This document shows, in pieces, positions 1 to 6,104 of a stretch of DNA of 9,558 nucleotides. A program made the position numbers and the translations under genes. Within the stretch, counting starts at the first letter, position 1, and each line of letters starts with the position of its first letter. The stretch is from contig CANETI010000075.1 in the NCBI GenBank assembly GCA_947440715.1, positions 1-9,558 of the forward strand, given 5' to 3'. This stretch comes from Planctomycetota bacterium (GTDB lineage Bacteria > Planctomycetota > UBA11346). The notes below the pieces were generated by a model. The model did no database searches and had not been told where the DNA came from. It saw only the letters and a list, made by a program, of their open reading frames with translations.

Positions 1-287
1 AAAATACCGGTGAGCATTTTAATGGTAGTACTTTTACCGGCGCCATTAGGGCCAATATAACCAATAATTTGCCCACGTGGAATGGTGAGCGTGACGTCTT
101 CAACCGCGACTTTATTGCGATAACGACGCGAGAAAATATCTTTTAAGCTTCCCGTCAAACCGGGACGACGGTCAAAGGTGCGAAAGGTTTTACCCAACGA
201 CGTAGCGACAATTGCGGCATCGACAACTTGTTGAGATGTGGCCGCCGATATTGGCGGATTCGCTGCGGCTAGGAGGGTAGTGGACAC
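1..287 (-). CDS. ABC transporter ATP-binding protein, COG4586-like (N-terminal part, runs off the left edge)
   Basis: This is the N-terminal part of an ATPase that would power an ABC-2-type exporter of unknown substrate. The minus-strand frame reads SLGKTFRTFDRRPGL, then LKDIFSRRYRNKVAVEDVTL, then the Walker A segment GYIGPNGAGKST followed by TIKMLTGIF at the window edge. The pattern 'RRPGL..SLK..F.RRYR..VAVEDV' ahead of GYIGPNGAGKSTTIK is typical of the COG4586 (NatA-like) group. The signature motif, Walker B and H-loop lie outside the window. The frame stays open up to a stop at about 437 but contains no ATG. The GTG at 285-287 is the most reasonable start and gives an N-terminus of about 30 residues before the ABC fold. 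No clear Shine-Dalgarno sequence precedes it, so the start is uncertain. The gene is divergent from the TPR-like gene at 486. Confidence 0.85.
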   Translation of the reverse strand, partial: MSTTLLAAANPPISAATSQQVVDAAIVATSLGKTFRTFDRRPGLTGSLKDIFSRRYRNKVAVEDVTLTIPRGQIIGYIGPNGAGKSTTIKMLTGI

Positions 288-438
288 GGGCGCTATGGTG
301 GGCTGCTCTGGCAGAAGGCAAATGCGCGCGGTAACGCAACAGCCCTGTTCAATTGAAGCAGAGAAGCAAGCCAGACTTTTGCCCCACACTGCTGCGGAAA
401 ATCCGGGCTGGACTCTGTGTAACTTTTCGATGCGCTAC

Positions 439-467
439 TTGAGACGGCCGAGAAAATAGGTTACGCT
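439..467 (+). promoter_or_regulatory. Possible sigma70-type promoter for the TPR-like gene
   Basis: TTGAGA at 439-444 matches five of six bases of the -35 consensus. It lies 17 bp before TACGCT at 462-467, which keeps the most conserved T, A and final T of the -10 box. Transcription would begin about 12 bases before the ATG at 486, which puts the AAGG at 474-477 right at the transcript start. The -10 match is weak and this is only a candidate. The rest of the 288-485 gap between the divergent genes shows no other clear site. Confidence 0.22.
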
Positions 468-485
468 TTTCTTAAGGTATAGCAG

Positions 486-1952
486 ATGTCCCAGCCCCTG
501 CTCGCACTTGATCACGATTGGCATCGGCAGCGCGCGCAATTGCGCACCGGTCGCCTGCGTCCACCTCCGCTGGTGGCGTCTGGGGTTGATGTCGCTGTTG
601 GTCTTGATGGACGTACGGTGACCTTGGGTGGACTCGCGGTAATTTTCGGAGTGTTTCCGGCAAGTCTTGATGAGTTTGTTGATTTAGCGCGGTCGCGTTT
701 GCATTTAGGAAATGGACAGGCACGTGAACTTGATGCGGTGCTCAACACCCGCATCATGGCGATGTGGGCGTGGTTGCCGACCATGAAACGCGATTGTTAT
801 TTAGAGTTAGACCGTGCGACGGGTGACGAACATGTGTGGCTGATGGGCCCAGGTGCAGATGATAGCGATGAAATAGATTTAGATGATGATAATGATGAAT
901 TAGATAAAGCCTTTCTTGACGCGTTAGTGTTGAATGGTCCTGGGCATTGGGGTGGTGAAAACGGATTAGCGCGCCTTATTGAACGATTTGGTCATCAACC
1001 GTTATTGGTCGCCGCTCAAGTTGCCGAGGTGTTGGATCATCATCCGCAATACCCCGAACGCGCCTTGGAACTATTAACCCAGCGCTGGCCGGCATTAGCT
1101 ACGGGTGAGGAATCCGCGTGGGTGCCGTTAGCCGAAAGTGAACATCCCTGGGTTGCGGTGCAATTAGGCCGACTTGCTTTGCGTTTAGGCCATGTGCGCG
1201 CAGCGCGTTTGTTATTACGCCAAGGTGGGCAAACCGAAGTTGCACCAGTTGCGCATTTTGATTTAGGACAGGCGTGTGAAGTATTAGGCGACTTGACCAC
1301 CGCCGAAGCGGCCTTCGCACGTTACGCCTCAGCCCGTGCTTCGGATCCCGATGCTTGGCGGCGTTTACTATTTTGCCGCATTCGTTTAGGTCATTTTACC
1401 ATCGCGGAAGAAACCTTAAAGCGTTATTATAGCGTTGGTGGAAAAGAACGCGATATTATTGAGCGTTTCCTCTCTATACTTATTCGCTCTAATTTGCGTG
1501 GGCAAGAACGCGCTCGCTTAGTTGGTTGGTTATGCGCACGTTTAGCGGAATCAATTCCTCGGCGCTTATCGATCGAACAAATTATAGAAAATGCCATCGA
1601 ACGACGCGATCAGGGGCATCAACAAGTCGAGGCGCTCCATTTAATGGCATTGTTAGATCAATTACGTATGGAACTGCGCGAACGATTACCTTCCAGCATT
1701 ACCGGTATGCAAATTGATGACATGGTGCGCGTTATTTCCCTGACCTTGCCGCTCATTGCCAGCAATACGATTGCGCCGATTGCACATGAAGATGATCCAC
1801 AAGACGCAGCCACTCATCAAGTTGGGAATGCGCTAGCGTTGTGGGCGACCTTACATTTAGGTGATGATTTTGGCTTGGGTACCATTAGTGATGCCCTAGC
1901 GGTAAAAGAATTAGCGCGCTACGCAGTGAGCATTCGTCACGACCGCATATGA
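486..1952 (+). CDS. TPR-like hypothetical protein, 488 aa
   Basis: I do not recognise a named family for the full length. There is no signal peptide or membrane span, so it should be cytoplasmic. Residues 125-140 are strongly acidic (DDSDEIDLDDDNDELD). Helical repeats resembling TPRs follow: about 222-250 (VAVQLGRLALRLGHVRAARL), 255-288 (FDLGQACEVLGDLTTAEAAF) and 289-320 (WRRLLFCRIRLGHFTIAEET). Residues 170-205 may be another degenerate repeat. The remainder is predicted alpha-helical without a motif I can name. Such arrays usually act in protein-protein contacts. Residues 10-60 resemble the start of endonuclease V, but the rest of that enzyme is absent. The ATG at 486 is preceded by AAGG at 474-477 with 8-base spacing, which supports this start. 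It is the first gene of a rightward cluster. Confidence 0.8.
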   Translation: MSQPLLALDHDWHRQRAQLRTGRLRPPPLVASGVDVAVGLDGRTVTLGGLAVIFGVFPASLDEFVDLARSRLHLGNGQARELDAVLNTRIMAMWAWLPTMKRDCYLELDRATGDEHVWLMGPGADDSDEIDLDDDNDELDKAFLDALVLNGPGHWGGENGLARLIERFGHQPLLVAAQVAEVLDHHPQYPERALELLTQRWPALATGEESAWVPLAESEHPWVAVQLGRLALRLGHVRAARLLLRQGGQTEVAPVAHFDLGQACEVLGDLTTAEAAFARYASARASDPDAWRRLLFCRIRLGHFTIAEETLKRYYSVGGKERDIIERFLSILIRSNLRGQERARLVGWLCARLAESIPRRLSIEQIIENAIERRDQGHQQVEALHLMALLDQLRMELRERLPSSITGMQIDDMVRVISLTLPLIASNTIAPIAHEDDPQDAATHQVGNALALWATLHLGDDFGLGTISDALAVKELARYAVSIRHDRI

Positions 1953-2011
1953 ACCATTGGTGATCTGACACGTTTAATGGTGCTTATTCAGCAAGCGCGC
2001 GTTGGAGTCGT

Positions 2012-2164
2012 ATGGAGCAATCACCAAATGAAAAATCAACTGGCGTGAAAGATCGTTTTTTTCTATTCGCGATCATCGTCTATGTGCTTGTCGCCGTGGC
2101 ATTTTTAGCCAACTGGTACGGAGGGACTCGGGTTCATCACCGCGTGCACGTCCACGCACCGTAG
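2012..2164 (+). CDS. Small single-span membrane protein, 50 aa
   Basis: This short frame fills most of the gap between the TPR-like and SirB1-like genes. It starts MEQSPNEKSTGVKDR, continues with one strongly hydrophobic segment at residues 16-33 (FFLFAIIVYVLVAVAFLA), then NWYGGTRV and a His-rich tail HHRVHVHAP before TAG. The layout of a polar N-terminus, one helix and a short basic tail fits a genuine small inner-membrane protein and is unlikely for random sequence. GGAG at 2004-2007 lies 4 bases before the ATG, which is slightly close but usable. The gene begins 59 bp after the preceding stop and ends 107 bp before the next start, all on the same strand, so co-transcription is likely. I do not recognise a family. 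The tail could face either side, and the histidines suggest but do not prove metal binding. Confidence 0.6.
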   Translation: MEQSPNEKSTGVKDRFFLFAIIVYVLVAVAFLANWYGGTRVHHRVHVHAP

Positions 2165-2271
2165 TGAGTGCAGAATGAAGTGGTTTGCCAAGTTTTTTTT
2201 GTCGGATCTGGAGTTCATCGCCGCTTGTTGTGCCCACTATTCATCGCGATTTGAGATGGTAAATCATCGTC

Positions 2272-3033
2272 ATGACGCATATCCCCGCATTATTGGCAAT
2301 GCTGGATGATCCGGACCCCACGGTTCAGGAAGCGTTGTTAAATCGATTATCCACGGATGCTGAATTACTGAATCAAGCGTGGGTTTGCGCGCATGAACAA
2401 CAACATTATCCTACGGCGTTGACTGAATTAGTCCTGCGTTGTGATGCGGAAGCGTTGGTTGATGCCTTTGCCGAAGTTGATGATTTGGAATCCGGGGTGT
2501 GGTTGTTGCCGCGAGTAGATATTCCACGTCGGGATTATCGTACCTTGGGTATGCGCGCACTTGATCAATTAGCTGAACGTGCCCATGCGGCGACCGATGC
2601 CTGGGGTGTGGCGCGGTTCTTGTGTGATGATTGTGGTTTCAGCGGTGCAGTGCATGATTATGACCACCCACATAATAGTATTATGACCATGGTGTTGGAG
2701 CGCCGTGTTGGCTTACCGATTTCATTGACGGCGTTGTGGGTGCTTATCTGCCGTCGCCTAGCGCTTGAATGTGATCCTATTGCGTTGCCCGGTCATGTCG
2801 TTGGTCGTTGGCGCGGTGGGTATATCGATTTATTTGATCATGGCCGCAAAGTAGAACGAGAAGAATTAGATCAGCGCGTCCAAGCGGTCGGTGAAGTCAG
2901 CGCCGCACCGTATTTAGCCCCAGCCAGTGATCGGGCATTATTGCGACGTATGGCGCGCAATTTAGTCCACGCTTATGTGAAGCGAGAAGATCGACTACGC
3001 GCGACCATCGCGCATGGATTAGCGACTGCTTAA
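2272..3033 (+). CDS. SirB1-like transglutaminase-fold protein, 253 aa
   Basis: The protein belongs to the SirB1/Transglut_core2 group, whose biochemical role is not established. Residues 5-30 (PALLAMLDDPDPTVQEALLN) look like a HEAT-type helical repeat, a common opening in this group. The core lies at 123-200: FSGAVHDYDHPHNSIMTMVL, then the hallmark RRVGLPISLTALW (144-156), PGHVVGRW (173-180) with the conserved His, and YIDLFDHGRKVEREEL (184-199). The C-terminal part after about 220 is helical but short. Family members often carry longer TPR segments there. A stop lies in frame at 2260-2262, so the ATG at 2272 is the first available start. Its ribosome binding site is poor (GAGATGG lies 12 bases upstream). 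It is the last gene of the rightward cluster and is followed by a terminator. Confidence 0.85.
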   Translation: MTHIPALLAMLDDPDPTVQEALLNRLSTDAELLNQAWVCAHEQQHYPTALTELVLRCDAEALVDAFAEVDDLESGVWLLPRVDIPRRDYRTLGMRALDQLAERAHAATDAWGVARFLCDDCGFSGAVHDYDHPHNSIMTMVLERRVGLPISLTALWVLICRRLALECDPIALPGHVVGRWRGGYIDLFDHGRKVEREELDQRVQAVGEVSAAPYLAPASDRALLRRMARNLVHAYVKREDRLRATIAHGLATA

Positions 3034-3072
3034 TACGCCCGATGTCCGCTGTCGAAGACCAAAGCGTATTAA
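3030..3072. repeat. Inverted repeat overlapping the SirB1-like stop codon
   Basis: TTAATACGC (3030-3038) and GCGTATTAA (3064-3072) are perfect 9-bp complements separated by 25 bases. The left arm contains the TAA stop of the SirB1-like gene. No T-run follows in either direction, so it is not a typical intrinsic terminator by itself. It may stabilise the 3' end of the mRNA ahead of the hairpin at 3095. Confidence 0.4.
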
Positions 3073-3094
3073 AATTACTGAATTCATTCGAAGT

Positions 3095-3116
3095 AAAATG
3101 GTCCCATTTTTTTTCT
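3095..3116 (+). terminator. Rho-independent terminator for the rightward cluster
   Basis: AAAATG (3095-3100), loop GTCC (3101-3104) and CATTTT (3105-3110) form a short stem followed by further T residues to 3114, then CTT. The GTCC loop could also close by a G-C pair. The stem is A/T-rich and weak, but the eight-T run and the position between two converging genes support the call. In the opposite direction it is a poorer terminator because no extra T-run follows the stem. The exported hypothetical gene ends just to the right, at 3139. Confidence 0.6.
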
Positions 3117-3138
3117 TCAGTCCGGCCGTGGTGAAATA

Positions 3139-3795
3139 TTATTCCGAAAGAACGGCATCCCCAGCGCGAATTTCCCCATCATCTGCCACGGTTCCGGCAA
3201 TCGCGATGCAAATTGACATCGCGGATTTAACTTGGGTGGCGCTGACAACCCCAATTTTTTCTTCGCCACGCTTAATAATAAAGCGCTGCCCAATTTTAAC
3301 CTGCTGATCTTCACCCGCGCCGATCATCACTAAAATCGTTTTAGCTTCGCCTACACGGCTGGCAGTTAATACGGTGGTGACGACGGGGATGACGAGTTGT
3401 TCCGATACTTTTTCTTTTTCAGGAATATTTGCCGTAATTGCTGGTAGCGGTTTTGTTGGTGGTAATGTTTCGCCATCTAAAATAGCAGTAACTTGTTGTG
3501 CGCTGACGGCGGGTTGCGTGGGACGAGTGGGTAGGGGTGAAGAGGCTGATCCCGCGAGTGCCATATGAACGATTAAAGTCGCATCCTGTAGCGAGACGGT
3601 CCCGCTAGACAGTCCATCTGCTAAGGTGCGTAATTGCTGGGCGATTAATGACTGGCCACGTTGTTCCGCTTCACGCGCACGCTCACGAATGACGCTTGCT
3701 GCGATGCCATTGGCAGGAGATTCCGCAGCTATAAGTGATGTCGCGAAGATGATGCCAAGGAGAACCGAAATACGTATGATCATAGTGAAGGACAT
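3139..3795 (-). CDS. Exported hypothetical protein with FlgT-like C-terminal domain, 218 aa
   Basis: With the ATG at 3795, residues 5-24 (MIIRISVLLGIIFATSLIAA) form a signal peptide, with likely cleavage near LIAA/ES. The mature protein has a charged helix at about 31-60 (RERAREAEQRGQSLIAQQLR), a Pro/Thr-rich linker at 84-128, and a beta-rich C-terminal domain at about 135-216. That domain contains ILVMIGAGEDQQVKIGQRF, IIKRGEEKIGVVSATQV and a final EIRAGDAVL. The pattern 'v.iG....v.vGqrF.I.R....iG.v.v..v......G..i..GD.V' resembles the C-terminal domain of flagellar FlgT and of many uncharacterised envelope proteins, which is an inference from pattern. The frame is open back to 3921, overlapping the epimerase gene, but only 3795 or 3783 puts the signal peptide at the N-terminus. 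Neither start has a clear ribosome binding site. It may be co-transcribed with the epimerase 65 bp upstream. Confidence 0.7.
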   Translation of the reverse strand: MSFTMIIRISVLLGIIFATSLIAAESPANGIAASVIRERAREAEQRGQSLIAQQLRTLADGLSSGTVSLQDATLIVHMALAGSASSPLPTRPTQPAVSAQQVTAILDGETLPPTKPLPAITANIPEKEKVSEQLVIPVVTTVLTASRVGEAKTILVMIGAGEDQQVKIGQRFIIKRGEEKIGVVSATQVKSAMSICIAIAGTVADDGEIRAGDAVLSE

Positions 3796-3860
3796 ACCGT
3801 GGTAGAGGAGAAGGGAAAGCGACTGAATATTGTAGTTCGGCTTAAAGTGAGGAGGATTTA

Positions 3861-4823
3861 TTAAGCCAATGTCGACAAACAATCGTGAATAGTAGCCGTT
3901 AAATCGAGTTTGCGTTGCCATCCGGTCATGGCGCGTAAACGACCAACATCAGGTACGCGTCGTTGCATATCTTCAAAGCCGCCACCGGGAAAGGCTTGCT
4001 GATAGGAAATGAGCGAGACAGCAGAGCGACTGTTGGCAGCGCTAATAACTAACTTAGCTAAGGCGCCAATGCTGATTTCTTCATCTGATCCAATGTTAAT
4101 CACTTTGCCGCAGGCGGTTGGACAAGCGAGCAGTGCGAGTATGGCAGCCACCGCATCTTGGACATGCAAAAAACACCGAGACTGCGTGCCATCGCCATGG
4201 ACTTCCAAGGAACGATTGGCGCGGGCAGCTTCGCAAAAGCGCGGCAGTACCATACCATAAGCGCCGCTTTGTCTGGGCCCGGTGACATTAAAAAAACGCG
4301 CGATGGTTACCGGCAGGCCGCGTTCGCGGTGATAAGCGAGACCGAGAAATTCATCCATTAATTTAGAACAAGCATAACTCCAACGATGGAGCGAGGACGA
4401 GCCCAACATGCTGTCGTCGTCCTCCTTAAAGGGTACTTTATTGAGCTTGCCATAAATTTCGCTGGTTGAGGCAATAAGAATTGGCAAGCGACCATGCGCA
4501 TGCGCTGCACGCAGCATGACTTCGGTACCACGTAAATTAGTTACGATGGATCCAACTTGTTTTTCCAATATCCGCCGCACGCCAACCGCAGCGGCCAAAT
4601 GAATAATCACATCAACTTTTGCACAGGCATCATCGACCAACACTTCGTCGCACACCGAACCGTGCAACATGGTGAATTGTTTATGCTGCGCGTGGCCAGT
4701 GAGATTGCTCATAGAACCAGTGGAACAATCATCTAACACGGTCACTTGGTCGCCACGTGCTAATAACGCATCAACCAAATGACTACCAATAAAGCCTGCG
4801 CCGCCGGTCACTAAGTAATGCAT
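3861..4823 (-). CDS. NAD-dependent sugar-nucleotide epimerase/dehydratase (extended SDR), 320 aa
   Basis: This is an extended short-chain dehydrogenase of the GalE/UDP-glucuronate decarboxylase type, acting on a nucleotide-linked sugar in the cytoplasm with tightly bound NAD. The Rossmann motif GGAGFIGS is at residues 7-14, and the acidic end of the second strand (LDDCSTG, 30-36) favours NAD over NADP. Also visible are HLAAAVGV (75-82), the active-site strand STSEIYG (119-125), the catalytic pair in SYACSK (Tyr150, Lys154), RFFNVTGPRQ (176-185), DGTQSRCFLHVQDAV (211-225) and NIGSDEEISI (243-252). The C-terminal VGRLRAMTGWQRKLDL matches the usual 'A...LGW.P...l' ending. Length is normal. Substrate and product cannot be read from sequence; neighbours give no clear cell-wall or polysaccharide locus. 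No Shine-Dalgarno sequence precedes the ATG. The large inverted repeat upstream separates it from the pot operon. Confidence 0.9.
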   Translation of the reverse strand: MHYLVTGGAGFIGSHLVDALLARGDQVTVLDDCSTGSMSNLTGHAQHKQFTMLHGSVCDEVLVDDACAKVDVIIHLAAAVGVRRILEKQVGSIVTNLRGTEVMLRAAHAHGRLPILIASTSEIYGKLNKVPFKEDDDSMLGSSSLHRWSYACSKLMDEFLGLAYHRERGLPVTIARFFNVTGPRQSGAYGMVLPRFCEAARANRSLEVHGDGTQSRCFLHVQDAVAAILALLACPTACGKVINIGSDEEISIGALAKLVISAANSRSAVSLISYQQAFPGGGFEDMQRRVPDVGRLRAMTGWQRKLDLTATIHDCLSTLA

Positions 4824-4923
4824 GGTCGAAAGCGTACGAACCGTATTGCTCTTCCTATAGACTTTGCCGTACTAACCTCGGCGTGTGTTCGACAGCGTTG
4901 CTTATGGGAACAAAGTGAGCATC

Positions 4924-5027
4924 AAAAACGATCAGAGTGCCCCAGCTGCAAGGCGCCCGACGACGATGCGTGGCAGCGCCACGTGAGGAGGAGGCAACGC
5001 CGCAGATGGGGTGCTCTGATCGTTTTT
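4924..5027. repeat. Large structured inverted repeat after potD: terminator, possible structured RNA or repeat element
   Basis: The outer arms at 4924-4944 and 5007-5027 pair over 21 positions. Read as plus-strand RNA these are 19 Watson-Crick pairs plus two G-U wobbles (4938-5013 and 4939-5012). As minus-strand RNA the wobble positions become C/A mismatches. Inside, CTGC (4946-4949) pairs with GCAG (5002-5005) and GGCG (4952-4955) with CGCC (4998-5001). A separate perfect hairpin CGTGGC-AGC-GCCACG occupies 4969-4983. Both outer ends are five A/T bases, so either strand has a stem followed by TTTTT. It begins right after the potD stop codon (5029-5031). At minimum it should end pot transcription. 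The long arms and folded centre exceed a simple terminator. I recognise no known RNA family in it. Confidence 0.65.
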
Positions 5028-5028
5028 G

Positions 5029-6099
5029 TTAGCGGGCTTTGACGAAGGTCCACACCTGATCATAGATCTTGGTTTCAGCGCCAACATCTTCTTGGAAATG
5101 CAGCGTTTTCATTTGCGCGGGACTGGGATAAATAGCCGAATTTTTTGCATCGTCTGTCGAAATCATTGGCATCGATGCTAGATTTGGCGTGGCGTAACGA
5201 TTGAAGTTGGACAATTGCGCACCGATTTTTGCATCAAGAATATAATTGACGAAGGCGTGGCCACCTGCGGCATTTGGTGCCTTGGCGCAGATTAACATAT
5301 TGTCGACCCACAGGATTCCGCCTTCTTTTGGTACCGTGAAGGCAAATTTATCATCCATAATATTGCGTACGGCATCGCCATTATAAACCACCGCGGCGAC
5401 GGCTTCACCGGCTAGGACTTTATTCATGCCGCCAACTCCGCCATCAAAACCAAGACATTTGCTCGATCCTTTTGCTTTCGCTAACAATTCGCCACAAGCT
5501 TTGATTTCGTTCGCTTTACGCGAATTGGCGCTGTGTCCTAAATACATTAAAGCGATACCGGTCATGGTGCGCATTTCGTCCATCATGATAAATGGGCCTG
5601 GTTGTTTGGCCGCGTCAAAAACCATCGACCAACTGATATCGCCCTTCACTGAAGCGGTGGCGTACATCAACCCAACGGTACCCCATTGGTAGGGTAAGCT
5701 GTAACTATTGCCCGGATCGAATACTGGACTTTTAAATTGCGGCATGAGATTGGCGCTGTTGGGAATCACACTTAAATTGAGTTTTTGCACGAGGTTTAAT
5801 TTAATCATGGTGGGGACAACGACGTCAGTGGCGATCACGATATCGTACTGACTGATTCCTCCGGCTTGTAATTTGGCGAGCATATCATCTTGCGATTCAT
5901 AAACGTCGATGGTGACTTTAACCCCAGTGGTTGCTTCGTATTGTTTGGTAATTTCTGGATCAATATATTCACTGTAGGACAGCATCATGACGTTTTTTTC
6001 TGCGGCACTGATGATTAATGAACAGCTCATTAATAAGCTCGCTGCGTTTAGGCAGGTGAAAAAAGATGAGGGCAATGAATAGGGCAAAGAACGGCGCAT
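5029..6099 (-). CDS. potD: Spermidine/putrescine-binding periplasmic protein PotD, 356 aa
   Basis: PotD captures polyamines outside the inner membrane and delivers them to PotBC. Residues 1-33 are an export signal ending in IISAA; an LMSC at 23-26 could be read as an imperfect lipobox, so a lipoprotein is possible. The mature protein aligns through the family: SYSEYIDPEITKQYEATTG (41-59), YESQDDMLAKL (68-78), PYQWGTVGLMY (136-146), VVYNGDAV (237-244), VPKEGGILWVDNML (256-269), NRYATPNLAS (300-309) and FQEDVGAETKIY (335-346). From memory of the E. coli PotD pocket, Trp264, Asp266, Tyr302, Gln336 and Tyr45 correspond to ligand residues, while others differ. Length is normal for the family. GGAG 8 bases upstream supports the start. 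It is the last pot gene, 5 bp after potC, and a large inverted repeat follows the stop. Confidence 0.92.
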   Translation of the reverse strand: MRRSLPYSLPSSFFTCLNAASLLMSCSLIISAAEKNVMMLSYSEYIDPEITKQYEATTGVKVTIDVYESQDDMLAKLQAGGISQYDIVIATDVVVPTMIKLNLVQKLNLSVIPNSANLMPQFKSPVFDPGNSYSLPYQWGTVGLMYATASVKGDISWSMVFDAAKQPGPFIMMDEMRTMTGIALMYLGHSANSRKANEIKACGELLAKAKGSSKCLGFDGGVGGMNKVLAGEAVAAVVYNGDAVRNIMDDKFAFTVPKEGGILWVDNMLICAKAPNAAGGHAFVNYILDAKIGAQLSNFNRYATPNLASMPMISTDDAKNSAIYPSPAQMKTLHFQEDVGAETKIYDQVWTFVKAR

Positions 6100-6104
6100 G
6101 ATGG

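Noticed and set aside
238..459. 73-aa plus-strand frame between the divergent genes
   Set aside because: It overlaps the N-terminus of the ABC ATPase, has no recognisable features and looks like a shadow of the open minus frame.
288..480. Possible RNA gene (SRP, 6S, RNase P or cobalamin riboswitch) in the divergent gap
   Set aside because: Several G/C-rich pairings exist, but none of the conserved motifs of these RNAs is present.
2175..2309. 44-aa plus-strand frame beginning MKWFAKFFLSD
   Set aside because: It overlaps the first 38 bases of the SirB1-like gene, has only a partial GAG as ribosome binding site and shows no domain. It cannot be excluded, but support is too weak to list.
4824..5028. 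Insertion sequence remnant around the large inverted repeat
   Set aside because: No transposase fragment and no target-site duplication were seen flanking the arms. A MITE-like origin remains only a hypothesis to test by copy number.
4818..5042. 74-aa plus-strand frame containing a CPSC pair
   Set aside because: It overlaps the epimerase start and the potD end, and most of it is the inverted repeat. One CxxC pair in a very basic peptide is not a zinc-ribbon, and there is no ribosome binding site.
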